The notes under the pieces: model-generated
Told to the model about the DNA's origin: nothing
The model's database searches: none
Seen by the model: the letters and a program-made list of their open reading frames with translations, nothing else
Source: Alteribacter lacisalsi
GTDB lineage: Bacteria > Bacillota > Bacilli > Bacillales > Salisediminibacteriaceae
Assembly: GCF_003226345.1 (NCBI RefSeq)
Contig: NZ_PDOF01000001.1
Coordinates: forward strand, 744,001 to 808,000
DNA length: 64,000 nucleotides
Reading direction: 5' to 3'
In this document: positions 1-8,929 of the stretch, piece after piece
Numbering within the stretch: position 1 is the stretch's first letter
Layout: the number at the start of each line of letters is the position of its first letter
Program-made: the position numbers and the translations under genes

Positions 1-43
1 GAATCACCTTTAAATCCTAAGATTAAAACAGGAGGCTGAAACG

Positions 44-1189
44 ATGCAACATCCATACTTAACCGACGATCATCAGATTTTCCGTCAGGCGCTGAAAAAG
101 TTTCTTGAAAAAGAAGCGTACCCCCATTACGACAAGTGGGAGAATGAGCGGATGATCCCCCGTGATTTCTGGAAAAAACTCGGGCAACAGGGATTCCTGT
201 GTCCCGATCTGCCTGAAACATACGGCGGTGCTGAAACCGACTGGGGATTCAGTGTAGTCATTGAAGAAGAACTGGAACGTGTCGGGACCGGTCTTGTCGG
301 CGTTTCGCTTCATAACGATATTGTGGTGCCTTATATCACGGACTACGGCAGTGAAGAACAGAAAAACAGATGGCTGCCAAAGTGTACGACCGGTGAGAAG
401 ATCACGGCCCTTGCTATGACAGAACCAGGCGCGGGATCGGATCTGGCTAACATCAAAACAACTGCCATCAAAAACGGCGACCACTATATTCTGAACGGGC
501 AGAAAACATTTATTACAAACGGTATTCATGCTGATCTCGTAGTCGTGGCGTGTAAAACGGACCCGAAAGCCGAGCCGAAACATAAAGGAGTCAGTCTGCT
601 TATAGTGGAGCGTGGTGCCGAAGGATTTTCCCGCGGGAGAAAGCTCGATAAGATCGGGCTTCACTGTCAGGACACTGCTGAACTGATTTTTGAGGACTGC
701 AAAATTCCTGCACAGAACCTTCTTGGTGAAGAAGGGAAAGGATTTCTTTATATGATGGATAAGCTGCAGCAGGAGCGCCTAGCGGTTGCGATCGGCGCAC
801 AGGTTGCCGCTGAGGAGATGCTTACGGACACGATTGAATATACCAAAGCCAGGAAAGCATTCGGCACAGCCGTGAGCAGCTTTCAGAACACCCGCTTCCG
901 TCTGGCTGAAATCGCAACGGAAATTGAAATGGGGCGCAGCTTTCTGGATCAATTGATCGGCCGTCATATCCAGGGTGAAGATGTTGTTAAGCAGGTGAGT
1001 ATGGCAAAATACAAACTTACTGAAACCGCTCGTCTAACAGCCACTGTCTGCATGCAACTCCACGGCGGCTATGGTTATATGGAAGAATACAAAATTGCCA
1101 GACGCTACCGCGATACCCCTGTTTCCGCGATTTACGCAGGCACGAATGAAATTATGAAAACGATCATCGCAAAGAAGATCGGACTATAG
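44..1189 (+). CDS. Acyl-CoA dehydrogenase, long-chain/isovaleryl type
   Basis: This 381-residue FAD enzyme should catalyse alpha,beta-dehydrogenation of acyl-CoA thioesters in fatty-acid or branched-chain oxidation. Visible family motifs are ALAMTEPGAGSD near residue 125 and QLHGGYGYMEE near 340. The usual catalytic Glu in the C-terminal IYEGT motif is replaced by Ala (A365 in IYAGTNEI). E244 in LQQERLA sits where long-chain and isovaleryl-CoA dehydrogenases place their catalytic base, so I assign that subgroup by family knowledge. The start follows AGGAGG at 31-36. The thiolase gene begins 12 bases after the stop, so the two are probably one operon. Chain-length specificity cannot be read from the sequence. 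Confidence 0.93.
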   Translation: MQHPYLTDDHQIFRQALKKFLEKEAYPHYDKWENERMIPRDFWKKLGQQGFLCPDLPETYGGAETDWGFSVVIEEELERVGTGLVGVSLHNDIVVPYITDYGSEEQKNRWLPKCTTGEKITALAMTEPGAGSDLANIKTTAIKNGDHYILNGQKTFITNGIHADLVVVACKTDPKAEPKHKGVSLLIVERGAEGFSRGRKLDKIGLHCQDTAELIFEDCKIPAQNLLGEEGKGFLYMMDKLQQERLAVAIGAQVAAEEMLTDTIEYTKARKAFGTAVSSFQNTRFRLAEIATEIEMGRSFLDQLIGRHIQGEDVVKQVSMAKYKLTETARLTATVCMQLHGGYGYMEEYKIARRYRDTPVSAIYAGTNEIMKTIIAKKIGL

Positions 1190-1201
1190 GAGGCTGAAAT
1201 A

Positions 1202-2353
1202 ATGAACAGAGAAGCTGTTATTGTGGACGCGGTACGCACGCCGGTTGCACGGAAAAAAGGGCTGTTTCAGCATGTCCGCCCTGAGGACCTTGCTGCAGCT
1301 GCCCTGAAAGGTCTCACAGACAGAACCGGCGTTGATCCGGCAGAAATTGAAGATGTGATTATGGGCTGTGTGACCCAGAGCGGGGAGCAGGCAGGGGATA
1401 TTGGGCGGCAGGCTGCTCTCATTGCAGACTATCCGGTGCACGTCCCGGGTACAACCATTGACCGGCAGTGTGGATCCGGCCAGCAGGCCCTCCACTTTGC
1501 TGCTCAGGCAGTTTTATCCGGGGATATGGATACCGTTGTCGCTGCCGGAGTAGAGAACATGACCCGTGTTCCGATGGGATCCAATTTTCAGGGAGCCCGC
1601 CCGAGTACCGCTCTAACTGACCGTTTCGAACTTGTGCATCAGGGCGAGTCCGCCGAACGAATTGCCGAAAAATGGGGCTTTTCACGCTCAGCGCTTGATG
1701 CGTATGCTGCCGAGAGCCACGAACGGGCGATCCGGGCAATAAAGGAGGGAAGATTTAAGAGAGAAATTGTACCTGTCAAAGTTGAGATGCCGGACGGTAC
1801 AACTCAGGTCCTCTCTCAGGATACCGGACCAAGGCCCGGAACGACGGAAGAGACTCTAAGTAAACTGGAGCCTGTTTTCAGGACCGACGGTGTCATCCAT
1901 GCCGGCAATGCGAGCCAGATTAGCGATGGGGCAGGTGCCGTTCTTGTGATGAGCCGGGAAAAGGCGGACCGTCTCGGCTTGAAGCCCCGCTTCCGGGTCC
2001 ATACCAGGGTTGTGATCGGCTCTGATCCTACTCTCATGCTGACCGGTCCGATTCCGGCTACTGAGCTGGTGCTGAAAAAATCAGGTTTAACGCTGAACGA
2101 TATCGATGTGTTCGAGGTAAACGAGGCTTTTGCCTCTGTTCCGCTGGCATGGCTTCGTGAAACCGGTGCAGATCCAGGTAAACTGAACCCGAATGGCGGC
2201 GCGATCGCTCTCGGTCATCCGTTAGGTGCAAGCGGCATCCGCCTTTTGACAGCGATGATGAGCAAACTCGAACGTACCGGCGGCCGGTACGGACTTCAGA
2301 CGATGTGCGAAGGCTACGGCATGGCAAACGCCACCATTATTGAACGGCTTTGA
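1202..2353 (+). CDS. Thiolase (acetyl-CoA C-acyltransferase)
   Basis: This 383-residue cytosolic enzyme cleaves 3-ketoacyl-CoA with CoA, or condenses two acetyl-CoA. The thiolase triad is visible: nucleophile C90 in DRQCGSGQQ, H339 in ALGHPLGASG and C369 in QTMCEGYGM. Length is normal for the family. A strong AGGAGG lies just after the acyl-CoA dehydrogenase stop, so the pair is likely cotranscribed and translationally linked. The context favours a degradative 3-ketoacyl-CoA thiolase over a biosynthetic acetoacetyl-CoA enzyme, but the hydratase and hydroxyacyl dehydrogenase steps are not in the window. Confidence 0.93.
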   Translation: MNREAVIVDAVRTPVARKKGLFQHVRPEDLAAAALKGLTDRTGVDPAEIEDVIMGCVTQSGEQAGDIGRQAALIADYPVHVPGTTIDRQCGSGQQALHFAAQAVLSGDMDTVVAAGVENMTRVPMGSNFQGARPSTALTDRFELVHQGESAERIAEKWGFSRSALDAYAAESHERAIRAIKEGRFKREIVPVKVEMPDGTTQVLSQDTGPRPGTTEETLSKLEPVFRTDGVIHAGNASQISDGAGAVLVMSREKADRLGLKPRFRVHTRVVIGSDPTLMLTGPIPATELVLKKSGLTLNDIDVFEVNEAFASVPLAWLRETGADPGKLNPNGGAIALGHPLGASGIRLLTAMMSKLERTGGRYGLQTMCEGYGMANATIIERL

Positions 2354-2355
2354 GC

Positions 2356-2487
2356 AGCAGCTGCCAGCGCTTACTTCGTTAGTAGGCTGCGAGGTGCTTC
2401 GACGCACTATGCTGGCAGAGGAAGAAGCAGGAGTTTTCTGAGGAGGCTGAAGCGATGCCCGCGGAATGCGCCCGCCAGCATCGTAAT
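2356..2487 (+). repeat. Dispersed intergenic element, copy a (long subtype)
   Basis: This copy fills most of the gap between the thiolase gene and the next gene. It carries the family blocks GAGGAGGCTGAAGCGATG and CCCGCGGAA, but its 5' half differs from the common type: it has GGCTGCGAGGTGCTTCGACG followed by GAGGAAGAAG, shared only with the inverted copy at 40078-40260. CTGCCAGC and GCTGGCAG inside it can pair. The rest of the gap to 2728 shows no gene, only some C-rich and G-rich short inverted repeats near 2625-2660. Confidence 0.75.
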
Positions 2488-2728
2488 AAAACTGCAATCC
2501 TTACGAGAAGAGCCTTCCTAAACAAAACAGGGCGAATGAAAATGGTCAGTTTGTTACGTGCGCAGCTTCTGGTCAGTCATTTTTCAGAGTAGGTATTTAA
2601 TCATTTTCGTACGCTCTCAATGCCCCCGCTCCCCCCGGAGAGGGGGTTCTCTGCATGAGAGCCACTCTCTCGGCATACATATGAGCATAAAGACATAAAG
2701 ACAGGCATTCAGGAGGAGGAGAGCTCGA

Positions 2729-3658
2729 GTGGCCTTTTATGTAAGTGACGGCAGCTCTACCGAGAAAAAGATCGGCGCCGGTATTGTCCGTTCTGAAGGT
2801 TTTTCGAAAGCCTATTACGCCTTTACTGCAAACACGCGCTCACACCAGTCTGTGGGAGCCGAATGCTTTGCAATCCATAAAGCAGTACAGCTCATGAACA
2901 TACACGGGGACAGGCAGGCAACACTTGTTACAGATTTTAAGCACATCATTGATCTTTATGAAGGAATCCGCATACCGGTTCGGCCAGTTCCACCCTGGGT
3001 GATCCGGGCCTTAAACGATCTGAAGGAGATTCGTGCCCGTGGTGTGCATCTTACACTCCGGCACCGCAGCGATCTGCCCCCAATTCTGGATTATGCCTCA
3101 TCCCATAGGCTCAGCAGGGCATACAAATGGGCTGAGCCGCCAATTGATTATGACATTGAGCCGCATGCACCGCCTGCTCCAGTGGCTATCATTGATACTG
3201 TCTGCCCGGATGCCTGTTCACGGGAAAAAGTGTTTTTTGAAAACCGTCACATTGTTCAGGATTGGCGGCTGCCCAAGGCGATGGCCGTCAGCTCCCCGGA
3301 GCATCTGAGGTTCACGAGCGGGTTCATTTTTCAGCAGACCGCCGGAAGAAGGTGGGTGGTACTGGATGACCGGAAAGAGCCATGTGTGATCGGCCGTTCT
3401 CTCGTTGACGTGCTGGCATCCGTGTTTTTTGCCATTGAACCGAGCGGAGAACCGGTCCGTGTCAACGAGCATGCCATGTATCTTCTGAAGACAGTTCCGG
3501 CGGAAGAGCAGGACGAAGCCTATTATACTGTCGTTTCACGAATGACAGCATTCCCAATCAGCGTGTTTGCTGATTTCCCTCTTATGAGTCAGGTGCCCGG
3601 GATTGAACACATCAGTGAGGTCGCTGCGTTTGGTCCGAGCAGGCCAATGCTCGGCTGA
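2729..3658 (+). CDS. RNase H-fold protein with unknown C-terminal half
   Basis: The protein has 309 residues. Its first ~135 residues look like a type I RNase H fold: D7 (YVSDGSS), E45 (GAECFAIHK), D69 (LVTDFKH) and D121 (LDYASSHRLSRA) are spaced like the four catalytic acidic residues of E. coli RNase HI. Nuclease activity on RNA:DNA hybrids is therefore plausible but not proven. Residues 150-309 match nothing I recognise. The start is GTG at 2729 behind AGGAGGAGGAG. The gene stands alone between a dispersed repeat and the LytS promoter, so context does not help. Confidence 0.7.
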   Translation: MAFYVSDGSSTEKKIGAGIVRSEGFSKAYYAFTANTRSHQSVGAECFAIHKAVQLMNIHGDRQATLVTDFKHIIDLYEGIRIPVRPVPPWVIRALNDLKEIRARGVHLTLRHRSDLPPILDYASSHRLSRAYKWAEPPIDYDIEPHAPPAPVAIIDTVCPDACSREKVFFENRHIVQDWRLPKAMAVSSPEHLRFTSGFIFQQTAGRRWVVLDDRKEPCVIGRSLVDVLASVFFAIEPSGEPVRVNEHAMYLLKTVPAEEQDEAYYTVVSRMTAFPISVFADFPLMSQVPGIEHISEVAAFGPSRPMLG

Positions 3659-3668
3659 CGGGAATCTT

Positions 3669-3698
3669 TTGTCACCTGTAAGCAAAAAAGGGTATACT
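3669..3698 (+). promoter_or_regulatory. Probable sigma-A promoter of lytS-lytT
   Basis: TTGTCA (3669-3674) and TATACT (3693-3698) are separated by 18 bases and lie just upstream of the sensor kinase gene. The initiation site would be near 3705, about 30 bases before the preferred ATG. Confidence 0.55.
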
Positions 3699-3735
3699 CT
3701 CTGATAGAAAGCTTTTACGTCAGGAAGTGTGCACC

Positions 3736-5478
3736 ATGTGGGAATTGATGCTTGCCATGCTGGAACGCCTCGGCATTATTGTTGCTGCCGCGTTTGTGAT
3801 GACACGGTTTAAGTTTGTCCGTCACCTTATTGACCGGCGGGAGATCGGATCCCGGCACAAGCTGAACGTCATTGTGATGTTCGGTTTGTTCGGCATTCTA
3901 GGCACCTATTCGGGCATCACGGTCAATGCCGGAGAGGAAACATACATAAGATGGGCGTTTGACCTTGGGGAAGGAGAGGCGATCGCTAATTCCCGGGTGA
4001 TTGGTGTTGTGGTTGCCGGACTTCTTGGAGGATGGGCAGTCGGACTTGGTGCCGGCCTGATTGCCGGGGTGCACCGGATTTTTCTCGGTGGTTTTACCGG
4101 TCTGGCTTGTGGCATTGCCACGATTCTTGCTGGTCTTCTGGCCGGCTGGTTTTTTAAAAAGAAACGGCTCGTTTCTCTTAAGACGGCGTTTTTTGTCGGT
4201 GCACTGGCTGAAGCCATTCAGATGACGATTATTCTGATCGCAGCCCGTCCATTCTATCAGGCACTCCAGCTGGTTGAAAGTATCGGCCTTCCGATGATTG
4301 TTGCCAATGGCATCGGCGCTGCGATTTTTATATTGATCGTCAGAAATGTACGTGACGAGCAGGAGCGTTCCGGGGCGATTGAAGCTCAAAAGGCACTCCG
4401 GCTTGCGGATTATACGCTTCAGTACCTCAGACAGGGACTGAATGCTCAGTCTGCCCGGGGTGTATGCGATATTCTTCTTAAAGAAACAAAAGTTGACGCT
4501 GTGGCCGTAACCGACAGGGAAAAGGTGATGGCGTTTGCCGGCGCGGGGCGGATGTTTCACGAATCGGATGAACAGATTAAAACCGGGGCGACCCGTCATG
4601 TCCTTGCAGACGGCGAACCGATTATTGCAAAGAAGGAAGATGTCTACTGCGGAAATGATGACTGTCCCCTTCGGACCGCCATTATCGCGCCTCTTAAAAT
4701 GAAAGACGAAACAATTGGGACACTTAAATTTTACTTCACATCCGAGGAAGCCGTCACACCGACCACTGTGGAGCTTTGCAGGGGCCTTTCCACAGTTCTC
4801 AGCCACCAGCTTGAGCTCTCTGAAGTGGAGAGGCACTCAGAACTGGCTCGGGAAGCGGAGATCAAAGCGCTTCAGGCGCAGGTGAGCCCTCACTTTTTGT
4901 TTAATGCAATCAATACGATCGTTTCCATGATCCGCACCGACCCGGATAAAGCGAGAAAAGTGCTCGTTTCTCTCAGCCGCTACTTCAGACAGAACCTGGC
5001 AGGAGCCAATGCGACGGTCACGACCCTGGCAGAAGAACTCCGCCACGTACAGGCTTACCTGGAAATTGAGGAAGCCCGCTTTTCCGACCGGCTGACAGTC
5101 AGCTATGAAGTGGACGATTCGGCACTGTCGGCAACCATCCCGCCCATGATTCTGCAGCCATTGGTTGAGAACGCTGTGAAGCATGGCATAAAGGATGTGG
5201 ACGAACATGGTGCCATACGAATTATCATTGCACGGGAACATGACAAAGTAAGAGTCCGTATCCAGGATAACGGTGCGGGTATGACAGATGACCGGCTTAG
5301 TGAAATCGGGAATATGCAGGTGGAATCAGAGACCGGTACAGGGATCGGGATTGCCAACGTGAATCGGCGCCTTACGATCCAGGCGGGAAAAGAAGCAGGG
5401 CTACGCTATACGAGCAGTCCCGGAGAAGGAACGGAAGTTACGTTTACGATCAATGCTGAAGGAGGGGATAGGCCATGA
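3736..5478 (+). CDS. LytS-family sensor histidine kinase (BtsS/YpdA-like)
   Basis: This 580-residue membrane kinase senses a signal and phosphorylates the response regulator encoded next to it. The N-terminal ~200 residues are hydrophobic with several membrane segments of the 5TM-LytS type. A GAF-like region follows (about 215-365), then the phosphoacceptor motif QAQVSPHFLFNAI with H386 and a C-terminal ATPase domain with LVENAVKHG and DNGAGM. I chose ATG 3736, eight bases behind AGGAAG; a GTG at 3727 in frame is too close to that site. It overlaps the regulator gene by four bases. Homologues sense pyruvate (BtsS, YpdA) or control lrgAB; the nearby cstA gene favours a pyruvate or carbon-starvation role here. 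Confidence 0.9.
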   Translation: MWELMLAMLERLGIIVAAAFVMTRFKFVRHLIDRREIGSRHKLNVIVMFGLFGILGTYSGITVNAGEETYIRWAFDLGEGEAIANSRVIGVVVAGLLGGWAVGLGAGLIAGVHRIFLGGFTGLACGIATILAGLLAGWFFKKKRLVSLKTAFFVGALAEAIQMTIILIAARPFYQALQLVESIGLPMIVANGIGAAIFILIVRNVRDEQERSGAIEAQKALRLADYTLQYLRQGLNAQSARGVCDILLKETKVDAVAVTDREKVMAFAGAGRMFHESDEQIKTGATRHVLADGEPIIAKKEDVYCGNDDCPLRTAIIAPLKMKDETIGTLKFYFTSEEAVTPTTVELCRGLSTVLSHQLELSEVERHSELAREAEIKALQAQVSPHFLFNAINTIVSMIRTDPDKARKVLVSLSRYFRQNLAGANATVTTLAEELRHVQAYLEIEEARFSDRLTVSYEVDDSALSATIPPMILQPLVENAVKHGIKDVDEHGAIRIIIAREHDKVRVRIQDNGAGMTDDRLSEIGNMQVESETGTGIGIANVNRRLTIQAGKEAGLRYTSSPGEGTEVTFTINAEGGDRP

Positions 5479-6209
5479 CAAAGATCCGTGCCATCATTGT
5501 GGATGATGAACCCCACAGCAGGGATGAACTTCGTTTTCTGCTCAGCAGTTATGAAGAAGTGACGGTTACAGGCGAAGCAGGGTCCGGTGAAAAAGGGCTT
5601 CAGCTGATTCTCAGTGAGGAGCCGGACCTCGTATTCCTGGATATTGAAATGCCGGGGATGAATGGAATGGATCTCGCAGCTTCACTTAAGAAATTAAAGC
5701 AAATGCCGCTCATCGTATTTGCCACAGCTTATCCCGACTACGCGGCAAAGGCGTTCCGGGTGCAGGCGCTGGACTATCTTCTCAAACCATACGATGAAGA
5801 CGAGCTTAAAGAAACGATTGCACTGGTAAAGCAGCGGTTTACAAATGATCTGGTGAAAAAGCAGGAGAAGTCAGAACGTCTCGGCAAACTGCCTGTGGAT
5901 GACGAAGGAAGAATCATTTATCTTGCACCGGAGGATATCTCGTATTTTTACAGAGAGGAAAGGGAAACAGTCATTTGTACAGCCGGGAAACGATACCGCT
6001 CGAAGATGCCGATGAAGGAACTGGAGGAAAAACTGCATCAGTACTCTTTTTTCAAAACACATAAAAGCTACATTGTAAATCTGGACCATGTGGCCGAACT
6101 CATTCCATGGCTAAACGGTGCCTACCATGTAAAAATGGATGACAGGCCGGAAGAAATTCCCGTCAGCCGCAACTATGTCAAAGAGCTCCGTGAGCGGCTG
6201 GAGCTCTGA
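5475..6209 (+). CDS. LytT/LytR-family response regulator with LytTR DNA-binding domain
   Basis: This 244-residue cytosolic regulator has a receiver domain with D10-D11, phosphoacceptor D56 (VFLDIEMPG) and K in the LLKPYDEDE motif. Its C-terminal LytTR domain (about 140-244) includes FFKTHKSYIVNL and PVSRNYVKEL, typical of the class. The ATG overlaps the kinase stop in an ATGA junction, so translation is coupled. By analogy with BtsR and LytT, it should activate a transporter gene, and cstA about 1.2 kb downstream is the best candidate in the window. Confidence 0.92.
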   Translation: MTKIRAIIVDDEPHSRDELRFLLSSYEEVTVTGEAGSGEKGLQLILSEEPDLVFLDIEMPGMNGMDLAASLKKLKQMPLIVFATAYPDYAAKAFRVQALDYLLKPYDEDELKETIALVKQRFTNDLVKKQEKSERLGKLPVDDEGRIIYLAPEDISYFYREERETVICTAGKRYRSKMPMKELEEKLHQYSFFKTHKSYIVNLDHVAELIPWLNGAYHVKMDDRPEEIPVSRNYVKELRERLEL

Positions 6210-6299
6210 TTGGCGACGTATAACCCGATTGTTTGTCTAAAGCCCTCATGGGCCCAGGCGGAATCGTTTTAACAGGCGCAGAATCATAAAATAAGAGAA

Positions 6300-6330
6300 G
6301 GCTCTCACCCAAAAATGGTGAGAGCCTTTC
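6300..6330. terminator. Bidirectional terminator between lytT and the methyltransferase
   Basis: The arms GGCTCTCACC (6300-6309) and GGTGAGAGCC (6317-6326) form a perfect 10-bp stem followed by TTTCATTT on the plus strand. The opposite side is also fairly T-rich, so it can serve both convergent genes. Confidence 0.8.
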
Positions 6331-6355
6331 ATTTCAGCCTGAGTTTAAACAGGCT

Positions 6356-7132
6356 TCATCCCATTTTCACAGACCGTGTGGCAATAAAAGAGCGGCTGTA
6401 ACGGTCAAGAGGCCGGCTTCCTCCAAAATCGTCTTCATAAAGGCCGGCAATCAGAAGGCCTGCTTCAACCTGGCCCTGAATCTGATCTTCGAGAGTATGA
6501 GAAAACTGGACCGGTTCTCCTGAAGCAATGGCTGCCTGTTTTTCTTCGTAGCTTAGTCCGTGAAGTGTAGAGCCTGGAATGGGGTTGGAAACCACGAGTC
6601 GTCCATCGGCCTCTTGTTTCGGATCAAACATAAATACGAGAGGATTCGTGAATCCGGTGATCATCACGCCGTTTTTTTTAAGCACACGGGCCGCACCTTG
6701 CCACACAGGCTGTATGTTCTTAATAAATAGGTTGGACACCGGATTAATGACAATGTCAAAACTCTCGTCATCAAACATGGACAGATCGGTCATGGAACCC
6801 TGGACCGTACTGAGTGTGAGATTTTCGCGGCGTGCAACGGTTTCGTCCTGGCCGAGCTGTTTTTCAGACACGTCAAGCACCGTGACATGGGCTCCGGCCG
6901 CTGCAAGAACGGGTGCCTGCTGGCCTCCGCCTGAGGCGAGACAAAGAATGCGCTGACCATTAAGTGATTCAGGAAACCAGCTCCGCGGGACAGGTTTGTC
7001 AGTTGTAACAGAGATCGACCAGTCCCCATTCTTTGCCTTTTCGATCGTGGCACTGTCCACGCAGCGTGTATAGCGGACACCCTGATCAACTTTTTTATCC
7101 CAGGCCCGCCGATTATACTCGATGTAATCCAT
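6356..7132 (-). CDS. Class I SAM-dependent methyltransferase
   Basis: This 258-residue protein has a Rossmann-type methyltransferase core. The glycine-rich SAM motif is ILCLASGGGQQAPVLAAAG (near residue 65-85), followed by VTVLDVSEKQL for the ribose-binding acidic residue and FDIVINPVSNLF for motif IV. The substrate is unknown. I placed the start at the ATG at 7132, eight bases behind AAGGAG; the frame stays open further upstream but without a ribosome-binding site. It is transcribed against its neighbours and splits the lytST-cstA arrangement, so it may be a later insertion. Confidence 0.85.
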   Translation of the reverse strand: MDYIEYNRRAWDKKVDQGVRYTRCVDSATIEKAKNGDWSISVTTDKPVPRSWFPESLNGQRILCLASGGGQQAPVLAAAGAHVTVLDVSEKQLGQDETVARRENLTLSTVQGSMTDLSMFDDESFDIVINPVSNLFIKNIQPVWQGAARVLKKNGVMITGFTNPLVFMFDPKQEADGRLVVSNPIPGSTLHGLSYEEKQAAIASGEPVQFSHTLEDQIQGQVEAGLLIAGLYEDDFGGSRPLDRYSRSFIATRSVKMG

Positions 7133-7321
7133 ATGGAACACTCCTTTTTGGATACGGTGGAGAGAGTAGTCTTCTAAGTACCATTTCGAATTTATTATGG
7201 AACATTCCTGCCTGATATACAACTTTTTGTGTACCGAAATACATTTGAAAGCGGTTAACACTGCAGGAAGGCCACAATGATGTGCGCTTGAAGCACGGAA
7301 TCTTACATCTTAAGCGGATCA

Positions 7322-7372
7322 TTCGACATGATGTCACAATTTCGACAAATTTGGCGGCCTGCATGCTAAAAT
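7322..7372 (+). promoter_or_regulatory. cstA promoter with a candidate LytT-binding direct repeat
   Basis: TTCGACA occurs at 7322-7328 and again at 7341-7347, a start-to-start spacing of 19. That matches the two-half-site layout of LytTR regulators such as E. coli BtsR (six bases, 13-base gap, six bases). The second half overlaps the -35 region (TCGACA, 7342-7347) of a promoter whose extended -10 is TGC-TAAAAT (7364-7372). The 19-base spacer is poor for sigma-A alone, as expected for an activated promoter. Binding by the neighbouring regulator is inference. Confidence 0.5.
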
Positions 7373-7417
7373 GAAAGCGTATTCAAAGAGACCAGACATC
7401 GAAAGAGGTGCTTTACG

Positions 7418-8863
7418 ATGATTACATTTCTGCTTGCGATCGTGTTACTTATCGCTGCTTATTTTACTTACGGAAAGATAATTGAACGTATATTCGGAGT
7501 CAAAGAGAACCGCCAGACGCCGGCTTACAGTATGAAGGACGGCGTTGACTATATTCCAATGGGGACGAACCGGAACTCGCTTATTCAGCTCTTGAATATT
7601 GCCGGTGTAGGACCTATTTTCGGACCGATCATGGGTGCTTTATACGGTCCTGTCGCATTTATCTGGATTGTGGTCGGCTGTATTTTTGCCGGAGCGGTTC
7701 ATGATTATCTTACAGGTATGATTTCGATCAGAAACAAAGGGGCACACCTGCCGCAGCTGGCAGGCAAGTTCCTCGGGCGCCCAATGAAGCACATGGTGAA
7801 CTTCGTGGCTGTCCTGCTTCTGCTTCTTGTTGGAACCGTTTTCGTTACAGCGCCTGCCGGCCTGATTTTTGATTTGATCGGCGGCGGGGTGGGACTCAGC
7901 GTCATTATTGGCCTGATTTTCGTTTATTACATTTTTGCTACGCTCCTGCCGGTGGACAAGATTATCGGACGAATCTATCCGATTCTTGGAGCACTGCTTC
8001 TGATCAGTGCAGTTGGTATTGGTGTTATGCTTATTGCAACCGGTGCCCCGGTACCGGAACTGACGCTTCAGAACATGCATCCCGGTGGGGAGGCCATTTT
8101 CCCCATTCTGATGATCACGATTGCCTGCGGAGCCATTTCCGGATTTCACGCCACGCAGTCGCCGATTATTTCACGTACCACACAGAATGAACGCAACGGG
8201 CGTAAGATCTTTTACGGCATGATGATTGTTGAAGGGATTATCGCCATGATCTGGGCAGCAGCTGCCATGAGCCTGTTTTACGGAACAGATCTTGCAGCCC
8301 TGATCAACAGCGGCGGTGCGGGACTGGTTGTAAGCGAAGTTGCCTTTACGCTTCTTGGTGCTGTTGGTGGTACACTGGCTGTTCTCGGTGTTATTGTACT
8401 GCCCATCACGTCCGGGGATACAGCTTTCCGTTCGGCCCGTATGATTATTGCGGACTATATTAAACTTCCGCAGCTCAAGATTGCGAGCCGTCTCTGGGTA
8501 GCGCTCCCGCTGTTCGTCGTTTCCTTTATTCTTACGAACATGGACTTTACGATTCTATGGCGCTACTTCGGCGTAACAAACGCCGCAATCAGTGCGATTG
8601 CCCTGTTTGTCGGTGCAATGTACCTCGGTATTCAGTATAAAAACCACTGGGTGGCAACAGTACCTGCTGTCTTTATGACGATGGTGGCGCTCACGTTCAT
8701 CTTCAGCGCACCGATCGGTTTTGGCCTTCCAATGACAGTTTCCTATGTGCTTGCCGGAACCGGAACTGCGGCGCTTACAGGACTGTTTGCCTGGAAGATG
8801 AAACTGAACCGCGCTGAAAAAGAATTTGAACTTGACGCAGACACAACTGAAAAAGCCGCATAA
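7418..8863 (+). CDS. cstA: CstA-family transporter (carbon starvation / pyruvate or peptide uptake)
   Basis: This 481-residue polytopic membrane protein belongs to the CstA family, recognisable from NIAGVGPIFGPIMGALYG, AGAVHDYLTGMISIRNKG and PITSGDTAFRSARMIIADY. It is of the shorter family type; E. coli CstA is about 700 residues. Characterised relatives import pyruvate (BtsT, CstA) or peptides under carbon starvation. The start follows AGAGGTG. It lies downstream of a LytS/LytT pair, the same pairing as BtsSR with BtsT, and its promoter carries a matching direct repeat. The exact substrate here is unproven. Confidence 0.9.
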   Translation: MITFLLAIVLLIAAYFTYGKIIERIFGVKENRQTPAYSMKDGVDYIPMGTNRNSLIQLLNIAGVGPIFGPIMGALYGPVAFIWIVVGCIFAGAVHDYLTGMISIRNKGAHLPQLAGKFLGRPMKHMVNFVAVLLLLLVGTVFVTAPAGLIFDLIGGGVGLSVIIGLIFVYYIFATLLPVDKIIGRIYPILGALLLISAVGIGVMLIATGAPVPELTLQNMHPGGEAIFPILMITIACGAISGFHATQSPIISRTTQNERNGRKIFYGMMIVEGIIAMIWAAAAMSLFYGTDLAALINSGGAGLVVSEVAFTLLGAVGGTLAVLGVIVLPITSGDTAFRSARMIIADYIKLPQLKIASRLWVALPLFVVSFILTNMDFTILWRYFGVTNAAISAIALFVGAMYLGIQYKNHWVATVPAVFMTMVALTFIFSAPIGFGLPMTVSYVLAGTGTAALTGLFAWKMKLNRAEKEFELDADTTEKAA

Positions 8864-8868
8864 AAATC

Positions 8869-8911
8869 AGCCCGCTTTCTCCTTGTCAGAGGAAAGCGGG
8901 CTGTAATTTTT
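8869..8911 (+). terminator. Terminator of cstA
   Basis: AGCCCGCTTTC (8869-8879) pairs with GAAAGCGGGCT (8892-8902), and the stem is followed by a T-rich run ending in TTTTT. It begins a few bases after the cstA stop. Confidence 0.85.
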
Positions 8912-8929
8912 AGGCTCAGTTAAAGTCTG

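Noticed and set aside
3898-4836. A 312-residue open frame on the minus strand
   Set aside because: It lies wholly opposite the well-supported LytS gene, has no ribosome site and has shadow-like composition rich in Arg, Lys, Cys and Asn.
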